A model generated the notes under the pieces. That model did no database searches and was not told the origin of the DNA. It saw only the letters and a list, made by a program, of their open reading frames with translations. Shown here in pieces: positions 8,011 to 18,591 of a DNA stretch of 64,000 nucleotides. How positions within the stretch are numbered: position 1 is the stretch's first letter; every line of letters begins with the position of its first letter. The stretch is from JADJRH01 sp046351455. Lineage in GTDB: Bacteria > Myxococcota_A > Polyangia > Polyangiales > Polyangiaceae. A program made the translations under genes and the position numbers. The DNA is taken from assembly GCA_046351455.1 (NCBI GenBank), contig JAXLYM010000003.1:434001-498000 (forward strand). Direction: 5' to 3'.

Positions 8011-8999
8011 CGAGAACACGCCGCGCAACGAGCGCCGCTGTGGGGGGGATGATCACGTGGATCGCGTGCTCGGCCTTCGCGCAACAACCGGCACCGCAAC
8101 CGCCCATCGCGCGGCAGCCGCCCGTCGCGATGCCGCGCGCGATGCGCATCGAGTACACGGCGCCCGAGCATTGCCCGGACGTGACGTTCTTCCGGGATCG
8201 CGTCGTGCTCAAGCGCGCGGTACACGCAGATCCTTTCACGGACAGCGCACCCGCGCGTCTCGTCGTGACGCTCGCGATGGGGGCGGGTGGCTACCGCGGA
8301 ACGTGGGAAGCGTTCGACGCGGGCGGCGCCTCCGTGCGGCGTCATGATCTCGGCCCAGTCGCCAACTGCCACGATCTCGCGGACGGTCTCGCGTTCGGGT
8401 TCGTGCTGCGCTTCGACGATCCGAACGCGCCGCCGCTTCCCCCGAGCGCGCCTTCCCCCGTCGTTCCGGCGCCTGTCGTCGTGCCGCCTCCGCCGGTGCG
8501 AACGCCGGAGCCGCCGGGGCATGTCTTCGTCGGCGCGGGCGGCGTGGTGGGATTGGCGGTGACTCCGGCGCCTGCGGGTGGAGGCTCGTTTGCGTTCGGC
8601 TGGCGCGCGCCGTGGTGGTCGCTCTCCGCGGAGCTGCGCGCGATGGTCACGCTCAACGCCCCGGTCGACGGCGGTTACAGCGTGACCCTCCATCGCGTGA
8701 CCGGCGTGCTTCTGCCCTGCATGCACTGGCGCGTGCTGTTTGGTTGCGCGGCGCTGGAGCTGGGCGAGCTGGGCGGCATCAGCAACGCGAGCGTGCCAGA
8801 GTCCGACTCCGCGTTCATCGCGACGGCCGGCGGGCGCATCGGGGTGGAGGCGCCGATCAGCAAGCACCTCGCGTTTCGCGGGACGCTGGACGGCTTCGCG
8901 ACGGTGAAGCCGTCGATCATCCGGATCGCCGACCTGCCGCGGTGGCAGACTCCGGCAGGCGGCGCGTCAATCGGCGCGGGGCTCGCGTGGTTCTTCTGA
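8007..8999 (+). CDS. Exported protein, probable outer-membrane barrel-like, coupled to the ECF sigma gene
   Basis: 330 residues starting with GTG at 8007, which overlaps the sigma factor stop (GTGA). A signal peptide is visible (RRATSAAVGGMITWIACSAFA, then QQPAPQPP). Residues 50-140 form a small domain with two Cys (EHCPDV, ANCHDLADGLAF). A Pro/Val linker (about 145-175) follows, then an alternating hydrophobic/polar C-terminal half ending in an aromatic (GLAWFF), suggestive of a beta-barrel whose terminal residue signals outer-membrane insertion. No family is recognised. Coupling to the ECF sigma factor suggests a surface sensor or a target of the same regulon; this is inference from position only. 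Confidence 0.68.
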   Translation: MTRTRRATSAAVGGMITWIACSAFAQQPAPQPPIARQPPVAMPRAMRIEYTAPEHCPDVTFFRDRVVLKRAVHADPFTDSAPARLVVTLAMGAGGYRGTWEAFDAGGASVRRHDLGPVANCHDLADGLAFGFVLRFDDPNAPPLPPSAPSPVVPAPVVVPPPPVRTPEPPGHVFVGAGGVVGLAVTPAPAGGGSFAFGWRAPWWSLSAELRAMVTLNAPVDGGYSVTLHRVTGVLLPCMHWRVLFGCAALELGELGGISNASVPESDSAFIATAGGRIGVEAPISKHLAFRGTLDGFATVKPSIIRIADLPRWQTPAGGASIGAGLAWFF

Positions 9000-9051
9000 C
9001 AAGGGGTTTCGGATGCTCGCTCCGTGTGACGCTCGAATGACGAGGCCGGCG

Positions 9052-10692
9052 ATGCGGATTCGATCTCTCTGGCCGTGGGCAGCGCTCGCGCTCGCGGCCT
9101 GCGCGCCGGATTATCTGGACCTTGGCTACGGCACGGGCACCACCGGCACCGGGGGCATGACTGGCAGTGGAGGGGCCGGAGGAGCGCCGGTGTGTACGCC
9201 CGGCGCGGCTCAAGAGTGCTACTCCGGGCCTGCGGGGACGAACGGAAAGGGCATCTGCGCGGCGGGCACGCAGGTCTGCAACGCCGAAGGCACGGGCTAC
9301 GGCGCCTGCAACGGCGAAGTCCTCCCCAAGACGGAAGACTGCGCGACTCCCCAGGATGAAGATTGCGACGGCCTCGCGCCGCCGTGCAAAGGCCAGCTCC
9401 TGTGGGCCAAGCGGTTCGGCGACCCGGACGGCTCCCCTTCGCCGGCTTGCCGTGCAAACGCGGTGTCCGCGGACCCCTCGAACAACAATGTCCTGTTGAC
9501 CGGGGCGTTCAATGCGACGGCCGATTTCGGCGGTGGAGCGCTGACCACGGCCGGCGCGAATGACGTCTTTCTCGCCGTCCTCGATCCTGATGGGGGCTTT
9601 GTCCGGGCGGCTCGCTACGGCGGCGCGGACGCCCAGGCAGGCACGGGCGTCGTATACCTTCCCGATGGCCGCTCGAAGGCGGTGGGCATCTTCTCGGCGG
9701 CGCTCGATTTGGGCGCTGGGACGCTGGTGTGCGCCGGCTCCACCGATCTCTTCGCCGCGTCGTTCGACTCCACGGGCGCGGCCGAGTGGAGCCATGGTTT
9801 CGGCGACTCGGCTCCTCAAGCTCCGATCTCCATGGCGGCCGACTCCGCGGGGAACGTGGCTCTGACCGGCGCTTTCTTCTCCAGCATCGACCTCGGTGGC
9901 GGCCTGCTCGCCAGCGCGGGGGGATCGGATGTCTTCGTGGCGAAGCTGGGCCCGGACGGCGTCCACCAGTGGAGCCACCGCTACGGTGACGGCACCGCCC
10001 AACAAGGCCAGGGCGTCGCCTTCGACAACGCCGGCAACATCGTAGTTAGCGGTGTGTTCAGCGGCACCATTGATTTCGGTGTGCAGAAACTCACCAGCGC
10101 GGGCGCGTCGGACGTGTATCTGGTCAAGCTCGGCCCCGATGGCTCGGTGCTCTGGGCGAAGCGGTACGGCGACACGGACCTCCAGCAAAACGCGGTGGTG
10201 GCGGTGGACTCCGCCGGCAACATCCTCTTTGCAGGCAGCTTCCGCGGCACCATCGACCTCGGCGGCGGCCCGATGGTGAGCGCGGGAGAGGCCGATGTCT
10301 TCCTCGCCAAGCTGGACCCTGACGGGAAACACCTCTGGAGCAAGCGATTCGGCGACTCCCAGGATCAACTCAGCATGTCGATCGCGTTCGACGTCCAGAA
10401 CAACGTCCTCCTGGCGGGGGCGTTCGTGGGGGCGCTGGACTTCGGCGGAGGACCCCTCGCCAGCGCGGGGGGGCATGACGTCTTCTTGGCCAAGCTCGAC
10501 ACGCTGGGCGATCACGTCTGGAGCAAGCGATTCGGCGATCAGGCCGAGCAGTACGTGACGGCCGTTGCGAGCGATGGGGCGGGCGCTGTGCTAGTGACTG
10601 GCTACTTCACGGGCGCGCTGGATCTGGGCGGAGGGGCCATGATCGCGAAGAGCGCCCTGTCCGATGGGTTCGTCGCGAAGTTCTCGCCGTGA
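9052..10692 (+). CDS. Secreted lipoprotein with beta-propeller-type repeats
   Basis: 546 residues. The ATG at 9052 gives a lipoprotein signal peptide (SLWPWAALALAAC, lipobox LALAAC). After a Gly/Thr-rich spacer comes a Cys-rich segment of the MopE-like kind common in myxobacteria (CTPGAAQECYSGP, QVCNAEGTGYGAC, EDCDG). From residue 125 onward there are about eight repeats of some 50 residues with the pattern LWAKRFGD, AVDSAGNILFAGSF, DLGGGPMVSAGEADVFLAKLDPDG, which should close into a beta-propeller. It is probably outer-membrane-anchored and surface-exposed; the ligand is unknown. The upstream start at 9013 would add residues not expected before a signal peptide. It stands alone between two unrelated units on the same strand. 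Confidence 0.78.
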   Translation: MRIRSLWPWAALALAACAPDYLDLGYGTGTTGTGGMTGSGGAGGAPVCTPGAAQECYSGPAGTNGKGICAAGTQVCNAEGTGYGACNGEVLPKTEDCATPQDEDCDGLAPPCKGQLLWAKRFGDPDGSPSPACRANAVSADPSNNNVLLTGAFNATADFGGGALTTAGANDVFLAVLDPDGGFVRAARYGGADAQAGTGVVYLPDGRSKAVGIFSAALDLGAGTLVCAGSTDLFAASFDSTGAAEWSHGFGDSAPQAPISMAADSAGNVALTGAFFSSIDLGGGLLASAGGSDVFVAKLGPDGVHQWSHRYGDGTAQQGQGVAFDNAGNIVVSGVFSGTIDFGVQKLTSAGASDVYLVKLGPDGSVLWAKRYGDTDLQQNAVVAVDSAGNILFAGSFRGTIDLGGGPMVSAGEADVFLAKLDPDGKHLWSKRFGDSQDQLSMSIAFDVQNNVLLAGAFVGALDFGGGPLASAGGHDVFLAKLDTLGDHVWSKRFGDQAEQYVTAVASDGAGAVLVTGYFTGALDLGGGAMIAKSALSDGFVAKFSP

Positions 10693-10727
10693 CACCCGCG
10701 AGGGCCGGGAAAAAGAGAAGCGCTGTA

Positions 10728-10742
10728 CGATTCATGGAAGGC
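10728..10742 (+). repeat. Short dispersed repeat CGATTCATGGAAGGC, copy 2
   Basis: Identical 15-mer to 6706-6720, located between two genes, with CCCGAAAGACCCCT following as in copy 1. The contained ATG is in frame with the next lipoprotein gene but gives no signal peptide if used as the start. Confidence 0.6.
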
Positions 10743-10826
10743 CGGCTGGATCCGGCCCGAAAGACCCCTGAAGCGGCTCCTCCGCCCGATCGTGGCGCGG
10801 AGCGGCGCCGCCTCTTGGGTGATGTC

Positions 10827-11546
10827 ATGAGCCGAAGCTCCACGTTGGCCTCTTGTCCCTCACGTCGTCCCGCGAGTCTCCTTGCGTCACTTCTCCTCCT
10901 GTCCTTGGTGGCTGTGGGACCGGCCGCTGGGTGCCATATCGAAGTGTGCCGCGGGGCCGGCTGCGGAGGGCTCCCCGATATCGGCGGAGCCGGCGGCGGC
11001 GTCGCGACCAGCGCGGGCGGTGGCACGTCGAGCATGACGCCGAGTCCTTTCGCCGGCGCGGATCCCGTCGAGGTCGACCGCGCGAACGTGCGCGCCGCCG
11101 CGACGTCGTACCTGCTCGAAGGCACGCTCGAACAAACGGTCGAATCCCAGGGCATCGATCCCGACACGCTTGATCCGGCGACCCTCCAGCAGATGGTGGA
11201 TGAGGCGTGGCCTGGAGTCGTCGCGCAGGTGGACGACTGGATGGCGAGCTATGTCCCAGCGAGCAACGATCCAGAGGTTCCAGATCAGCCAGCCGAGTGC
11301 TCTGCGCTCGGATGCCCGGCTGTCGCCTATTGCGACTCGAAGTTCTACAAGGCTGAAGTGCCCTGTTACAACACCGCATGTGGGGACGGCAAATGCAAGG
11401 CGTGCCCGGACTGGTTCGGGCCGCTCAAGTCCCTGGTCAGCACCGGATGGTGCAGCTACGTCTGCATGTACAACGGCCACGTGGTAGGCTCGCTCGCGCT
11501 CGTGATGACGAAGTACGTGAATTTTCAACTCTGCCTGGTGCCATGA
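10827..11546 (+). CDS. Cys-rich lipoprotein of unknown function, first gene of a coupled trio
   Basis: 239 residues from ATG 10827. The signal peptide ends in a lipobox (SLVAVGPAAGC), followed by CRGAGCGG and a Gly/Thr-rich spacer. The middle is helical and acidic (DRANVRAAATSYLLEGTLEQ). The last 80 residues carry ten Cys (SALGCPAVAYCDSKFY, CYNTACGDGKCKACPDW, STGWCSYVCMYNG), so a disulfide-stabilised or metal-binding end domain is likely, and the final segment is hydrophobic. The stop overlaps the next gene as ATGA at 11543-11546. An upstream in-frame start (10689) would read through a dispersed repeat and was rejected. Family not recognised; the architecture of lipoprotein plus two small cytosolic proteins is compatible with a toxin/immunity or transport unit, unproven. 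Confidence 0.68.
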   Translation: MSRSSTLASCPSRRPASLLASLLLLSLVAVGPAAGCHIEVCRGAGCGGLPDIGGAGGGVATSAGGGTSSMTPSPFAGADPVEVDRANVRAAATSYLLEGTLEQTVESQGIDPDTLDPATLQQMVDEAWPGVVAQVDDWMASYVPASNDPEVPDQPAECSALGCPAVAYCDSKFYKAEVPCYNTACGDGKCKACPDWFGPLKSLVSTGWCSYVCMYNGHVVGSLALVMTKYVNFQLCLVP

Positions 11547-11974
11547 ACATCGCCAAGCTCCCGCAAGTCTTGAAAGCTGCCTATGTCATCCAGTGGGCTG
11601 TCGTCCTCGCGTTCCCCAGGATCCACGAGCGCCTCCGGCGAGACGTGCCAGTCGAAATGCTGCGGGACCTGCTCGCGATGTTTGCCGCGCAGACACCGGA
11701 AGACCTCGTCGGGTCGTACAAGGGTGTCCGTGCCGACTACGATCCGACCCACGGGTTCGAGCGTTCCCGACCATTCTCGGAGCCGCTCCGGCTTGCCATG
11801 GAGGGCTGGAGGGGTGGGCTCCCGGTCCCGCAGAAGGTCATGCTCATCGCGCGGGACCTCGCGACCGCCTATGGACACGACCACGCGGGCAACTGGGAGC
11901 AACACGAAGTCGGCGACGACATCGACTCTGACCTCGCCTGGCCTGATTCGCCCGATGTCCCCGAGGAGGCATGA
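11543..11974 (+). CDS. Hypothetical protein, second gene of the coupled trio
   Basis: 143 residues, starting at the ATG inside the ATGA overlap with the lipoprotein gene and ending in another ATGA overlap with the next gene. It is rich in Arg, Trp and Asp, with no signal peptide; a weak hydrophobic stretch near the N-terminus (AAYVIQWAVVLAF) could be amphipathic or buried rather than membrane-spanning. The C-terminal tail is strongly acidic (HEVGDDIDSDLAWPDSPDVPEEA). No family is recognised. The overlaps on both sides make a stoichiometric role with the neighbours likely. Confidence 0.6.
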   Translation: MNIAKLPQVLKAAYVIQWAVVLAFPRIHERLRRDVPVEMLRDLLAMFAAQTPEDLVGSYKGVRADYDPTHGFERSRPFSEPLRLAMEGWRGGLPVPQKVMLIARDLATAYGHDHAGNWEQHEVGDDIDSDLAWPDSPDVPEEA

Positions 11975-12666
11975 AGCTGAGCGTGGAGAGCCTTTTCGAA
12001 GCGGTCTATCGTCACTACCCGCGAAACATTGCGGTTGACGACGATCTCTACAAGGCGAGCGAAGAGTACCAGCGACTCGCCGCCGCACGCCGGAGCGCGG
12101 GCACCGGAGAACAAAGGGAGATCTGGTACGCCTTCCTCCGGCGGGTGGACGAGCGGCTCTCTCCGGCGATCGTGCAAAACATGTCTCTTCACCTACCGAC
12201 AGGCGCGCACGACGCGGGCTATATCGGTCATGTCTTTCTCCCCGATGCAGAAGGCCGAACGCGCCCGACGATCGGCCTCCTCATCAGCTTTCTGGTCCCT
12301 TGTTACCTCCTCTACCGGTGGCACGTCGAGCTACGCGAGCCCGATCCGGCGATGGTCGCAAGCGCAGCCGCGTCGCGGACCTTCTTTCTCGGCGACACGA
12401 TGTACGTGGTGAAGCTCGATCACCCGGCGGCCCGGTTCATCCCGCCTACCGTGTTCGGGCCCCAGTTGCATTCGGTCGAGGGGCTTGATTTCTTCCCCGA
12501 AGAGCGGCCTCACGCCGACTGGCTCGCTCAGGAGATCCAAAAGACATGGGGCGCCGAGCCGATGCCGCCGGAGATCGGTCGCCTCGTGGTGCCAGACATC
12601 GCGCTCGGGAGCAGGCGGCTCGGAGAAGCCACGCTGTACGACTGCCTCTTCACCGATCAGCGGTGA
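11971..12666 (+). CDS. Hypothetical protein, third gene of the coupled trio
   Basis: 231 residues from the ATG in the ATGA overlap at 11971. There is no signal peptide. One hydrophobic stretch (TIGLLISFLVPCYLLYRWHVEL, around residue 100-120) may be a membrane helix or a buried strand-helix pair. The rest is mixed charged and aromatic sequence (DWLAQEIQKTWGAEPMPPEIGRL). I do not recognise the family. It is the last gene of the unit; a 423-base non-coding region follows. Being small and coupled to an exported Cys-rich lipoprotein, an immunity-like or accessory role is possible. Confidence 0.62.
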   Translation: MKLSVESLFEAVYRHYPRNIAVDDDLYKASEEYQRLAAARRSAGTGEQREIWYAFLRRVDERLSPAIVQNMSLHLPTGAHDAGYIGHVFLPDAEGRTRPTIGLLISFLVPCYLLYRWHVELREPDPAMVASAAASRTFFLGDTMYVVKLDHPAARFIPPTVFGPQLHSVEGLDFFPEERPHADWLAQEIQKTWGAEPMPPEIGRLVVPDIALGSRRLGEATLYDCLFTDQR

Positions 12667-13089
12667 ACCTCCCACCATCTCGGGGCCGCCTGTCGATTCA
12701 TGGAAGGCGGCCACACCTCCCCACGAAACATCGCACAGAACCCCTGATCGGCCCCGGCGAGGGGATGACACGCGGCCCCGGCGACTGCCGGCTTTCCCGC
12801 CGTGCGTCCCTTCGCTGGGTCCGGTGAGGGTGCCAATTGCAACCTCCACTCACCTCTTCGCCGGCTGCGGAGAGGGGAGGCGAAGCCCCGCGCATGAACC
12901 GGACACTTGCGCGGAGCGGCGCACCTCTCCTCCCTGGAGCCGGCGAGGAAACAGCCCGCCCAGAAAAGCCTCGCCGGTTGGCCGGTGGGGGGCGCGGCGG
13001 CCACGTGCGGTTTCGCGACCCTCGACCGTGAACCGCCGCCGCGCCCCTCACTCGACCGGGGGCTTCTCGGGCGATTGGAGCCATGACTG
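12667..13089. other. Intergenic region with short repeat and GC-rich palindromes
   Basis: This 423-base stretch has no convincing ORF. It contains copy 3 of the CGATTCATGGAAGGC repeat (12694-12708) and GC-rich inverted words such as GCCGGCTGCGGAG and GCGCGGAGCGGCGC around 12850-12930. Confidence 0.5.
12694..12708 (+). repeat. Short dispersed repeat CGATTCATGGAAGGC, copy 3
   Basis: Third identical copy, 27 bases after the stop of the coupled trio and followed by CCCCACGAAACATCG. The contained ATG opens only a 15-codon frame, so this copy is not a gene start. Confidence 0.6.
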
Positions 13090-13398
13090 GTGCTCTTCAT
13101 CGCGATCGTCTTTGGATGCCTCGGCCTCCTCAGCCTCGCCGGCTTCGTGACTCTCTACATGCAGATCGGCGCCTTGGCCGACGAGCTGCGCGCCGGCCGC
13201 GAGAGTGACACGGTGTACCTGGGCGAGCAGCTCGACGCGGTCGCGGACAAGCTCCAAGGGCTCCGGTTGGACGCCGACAAGCATCGGAAGGAGCTGGCAG
13301 GGCACGGGGAGCGGATCAAGGAGCTGGCGATCCATATCGAGGGGCCGCCCAGCATGCGAAAGCCAATTTTCCGTCCGCAAGACCCACAGCAGCAGTGA
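13090..13398 (+). CDS. Small membrane-anchored coiled-coil protein
   Basis: 102 residues from a GTG at 13090. One N-terminal membrane helix (FIAIVFGCLGLLSLAGFVTLYM) is followed by a charged heptad-like region (ADELRAGRESDTVYLGEQLDAVADKL and on), then a short Pro-rich tail. Likely a bitopic inner-membrane protein that oligomerises through its soluble coiled coil. No ATG is available near the start and the Shine-Dalgarno is only a weak GGAG, so the start is tentative. It lies 316 bases upstream of a Ser/Thr kinase gene on the same strand; a functional link is possible but not shown. Confidence 0.6.
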   Translation: MLFIAIVFGCLGLLSLAGFVTLYMQIGALADELRAGRESDTVYLGEQLDAVADKLQGLRLDADKHRKELAGHGERIKELAIHIEGPPSMRKPIFRPQDPQQQ

Positions 13399-13714
13399 TG
13401 GCCCGGTTTCCCAGCCGGGCGGATGCCGTGTGCGTCCGTTACAAAGACGCTCACACGGCAATGCAGACCTTGGGGAGTGACAACGAAGCACAAATCGGCC
13501 GCCGCCAAACGCGCTCGAAAAAGTCAAGGGTTCACTGCTCGAAAAAACGCAGAAAAAGCTGCTTGTCGGTCCTGGAACTGACATGGCAGCATCGCATGGC
13601 TGTTCGAGAAAACGCGCTCGGCAGCGTTCACTGCGTTTCTGCGGGCCTGCGGTGACTTCGCATCTCACATCCGCGGAGCGCATACAGGCTCGAATCTGGG
13701 CAAGGACACGGACG
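13399..13714. other. AT-richer intergenic region upstream of a kinase gene
   Basis: 316 bases without a plausible gene. It is noticeably less GC-rich than most of the window and carries repeated words: GCTCGAAAAA occurs twice (near 13513 and 13536) with a relative TTCGAGAAAA near 13603, and TTCACTGC occurs twice. These could be regulator sites for the kinase gene. Confidence 0.45.
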
Positions 13715-15565
13715 ATGGCTGAGACGAAGTTCCGGAACGAGACGGTCTTGGGCGACTGGAGGCTCGGCCGGCAGATCGGATCGGGCGGGCAAGGCGAGGT
13801 GTGGGAGGTTCGGCCCGCGGCCAAGAAGGTGCCTACGCCACCAAGAGCGATGAAGATCTGCGTCGCGAAAGACGAGCTGGGGCGACAACGGTTCAGGCAG
13901 GAAGTGGAGATCCTGAGGGGCTTGAAGCACCCAGGGATCATGGCTGTGTACGATGCGTCCCTGGAGTGGAAAGAGGAGCCGAAGACCAAGCTGGAGTGCG
14001 CGTTCTACGTGATGGAGCGCTGCGATACCAGCCTGGAGAGTCTAACCTGGCTATCTGCGGTCCCCTTCTACGCCGTTCAGCTCTTCAAGGAAATTTGCGA
14101 AGCGGTGGCCCACCTGCACTCATTGTCGCCGCCGGTCTTGCACCGGGACATCAAGCCACAGAACGTGCTCGTGGGCGTCGAGCCGCGGCGCCTCGTTCTC
14201 ACGGACTTCGGGATCGCGAAGGTGCCGCAGGACGGGCCGGGGTTGACACAAACCCATGAAGTGGTGGGGACGGCCTTCTATCGGGCCCCGGAGGCGCACA
14301 ATGGGGCGACCTACGCGACCGAGGTGTACTCGCTCGGTCGTACTCTTGAGTTCATGTTGACGGGAAAGCACCCGACTGGACTCCAGCCGATGCCGCTCCC
14401 CGCGAGCGCACACCTCAGCGAGACCGCCCGGGAAGCGCTCTACAAGTTCCTGCGGAAGGCGAGCGCCCCCATGCCGGAAGAGCGCTTTAAGGACGTGGCG
14501 GAGTTGCTCGCCGAGCTGCCGGAGTTGATGGTCGTCACGCGAGCGGAGATGACAAAGCCTGCCTTCTCTTCCGTGACGTCCGTACCCGCGACTGCGAGCT
14601 TGGCGCCGGACGGTGGCTCGCAACAAAGAACGGCGGCGTTCTGGTACGAGCATACGAAGGAGATACTACGCCGAAACGACAAGATGGCTTGGCGCGAGGT
14701 TTCGAAGACGCGCAGAACCGAGATGCACAAATCGTTGTTTGCATGGCGGCAGGATCACGGAAACCGCCATCTGGGCACCTTCGATGATCTCATGCGAATG
14801 ACGGATGGCGCATTGTCGGCGATCGAACGCCAGATTGCTGAGATGGTCGCGGTATCTGAATTCCCGCAGGACGGATTTGGGGATGGCAAGTTCATCATCG
14901 GCGATCTTCTCAATATTTCTGATTGGCAACGGGGCAGCTCGCCTAATGAAGTCTTGAAGGTACCGAACGCCTTGGTATACGCGTGCACGAACCTGCTTGG
15001 GGCATTGGCATTGAGTACCGAGAGGCCGGCCGCTTGTCTTCCCATTTGCAGTCATCCAGTGCCCGACCAGGCGAGCAGCAGTGGAGAGGTGCCAGTTTGG
15101 CGCGCCCCCGATTTCTACAACCAGCCGGTCTCGTTAGGTGGAGACAGCAGCGTTGCGTGGCGATATGTCTTCACACTCCCAGAGCGTCACAGCTGGCTGT
15201 TGGAGGTTTTTGGGGCTCTGAGGGAATATCAGATTTCCTTGATGGGATACTGGTGGGTCCTTGCCTTCGTCGAACTGGCAGACAGCCTCACGCGGACCGA
15301 GAGGGCTACAAACGACGATTGGTACCGGTTGCCGTTGGGGTTCCTGCTGGAAAAGGAGGAAATCGTGCAGGCTGGGTATCGTCAGGCTTTCCCTTCTGCC
15401 CAAGCTTTGGAAGCTCTTGCGACTGGTGCGAAGTGCTCCACCAAGGCGATATACGAAAAATGGGACCAACGGCTCCTAGAACTGAAGGATGCGGCTCCTG
15501 GCTTCGGGCCGAGCGCGCGTATTCCGATAACTCCGCGCCTCAACCTGCCTCCCCTGCCCAGGTAG
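13715..15565 (+). CDS. Ser/Thr protein kinase with uncharacterised C-terminal region
   Basis: 616 residues. Residues 13-285 are a Hanks-type kinase: glycine loop IGSGGQGEVWE, Lys47 in RAMKIC, catalytic LHRDIKPQN (Asp145), DFG (TDFGIAKV, Asp164), and GTAFYRAPE. It should phosphorylate Ser/Thr on partner proteins. Residues 300-616 are not recognised; they contain WYEHTKEILRRNDKMAW, FIIGDLLNISDW and YWWVLAFVELADSL, hold no obvious membrane helix, and may be a ligand-binding or effector domain. The ATG at 13715 has an AAGGA nine bases upstream; earlier in-frame codons are low quality. The 3' half uses visibly more A/T-ending codons than neighbouring genes, suggesting recent acquisition. It is flanked by dispersed repeats downstream. 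Confidence 0.85.
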   Translation: MAETKFRNETVLGDWRLGRQIGSGGQGEVWEVRPAAKKVPTPPRAMKICVAKDELGRQRFRQEVEILRGLKHPGIMAVYDASLEWKEEPKTKLECAFYVMERCDTSLESLTWLSAVPFYAVQLFKEICEAVAHLHSLSPPVLHRDIKPQNVLVGVEPRRLVLTDFGIAKVPQDGPGLTQTHEVVGTAFYRAPEAHNGATYATEVYSLGRTLEFMLTGKHPTGLQPMPLPASAHLSETAREALYKFLRKASAPMPEERFKDVAELLAELPELMVVTRAEMTKPAFSSVTSVPATASLAPDGGSQQRTAAFWYEHTKEILRRNDKMAWREVSKTRRTEMHKSLFAWRQDHGNRHLGTFDDLMRMTDGALSAIERQIAEMVAVSEFPQDGFGDGKFIIGDLLNISDWQRGSSPNEVLKVPNALVYACTNLLGALALSTERPAACLPICSHPVPDQASSSGEVPVWRAPDFYNQPVSLGGDSSVAWRYVFTLPERHSWLLEVFGALREYQISLMGYWWVLAFVELADSLTRTERATNDDWYRLPLGFLLEKEEIVQAGYRQAFPSAQALEALATGAKCSTKAIYEKWDQRLLELKDAAPGFGPSARIPITPRLNLPPLPR

Positions 15566-15607
15566 CGTCCAGGCTCGCTGTAGCGCCATTCCCATTGACA
15601 AGGACGC

Positions 15608-15725
15608 TCTCCTCCTGTGGCTACGCAGCAGGCGCTTCGGCGGGGCGGACGGCGCGCAACGTCGAGGCCTGCGTCCGTTCCGCTGCGGACTCCTCAGTGG
15701 CTGCCAGCGCAAATGAAGCGAGCAC
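15608..15725 (+). repeat. Dispersed palindromic element, copy C
   Basis: Matches copy B in order: GCTACGCAGCAGGCGCTTCGG hairpin arms, GCGCAACGTCGAGG, TGCGGACTCC, CAGTGGCTGCCAG, then GAAGCGAGCAC. The central palindromic block is shorter than in copy B. Confidence 0.65.
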
Positions 15726-15928
15726 AAATCGCGGTGCATACCGATCCTCGATCCCAATGGCGCTTTGCTTCGCGCGTGGCTCGTGCTTGTTCGACTGACC
15801 AACGAGGGGCCGCGCCAACGCGCGACTCGCGCGAGAACGTTTCGACCCCGCTGTCCCGAAAGCAAGTAGAGTGGCAGAATGACACTCTGCGCAGCGTCGG
15901 GGACTGCCGTCCAGGTGTAGGTAAAGGT

Positions 15929-16016
15929 TCCCCGCCCTGCGGCTGCGGAGCAGGCGCTTGGGGCGGGGCGGGCCGCGCGCAGGCTGTAGGCCGAGCACGG
16001 ACCGGGGGTGGGCACC
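15929..16016 (+). repeat. Dispersed palindromic element, copy D
   Basis: Contains CCCCGCCCTGCGGCTGCGGAGC, GCTTGGGGCGGGG, GCGCGC, then GAGCACGGACCGGGGGTGGGCACC. It lacks the GGACTCCG middle, as copy A does, showing that the two end blocks are the constant part. Confidence 0.65.
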
Positions 16017-16038
16017 TTTTTTTTGATCTCGCTCTGGA

Positions 16039-18587
<2,549 letters not shown>

Positions 18588-18591
<4 letters not shown>

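Larger units (their letters stand above)
15566..16038. other. Intergenic region holding two dispersed-element copies
   Basis: 473 bases between convergent kinase genes. No ORF is convincing. It carries element copies C and D. Between them, AGAGTG and CACTCT (15868-15888) form a small inverted repeat. Copy D ends in GGTGGGCACC followed by eight T (16007-16024), which could terminate plus-strand transcription from the upstream kinase. Confidence 0.55.
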
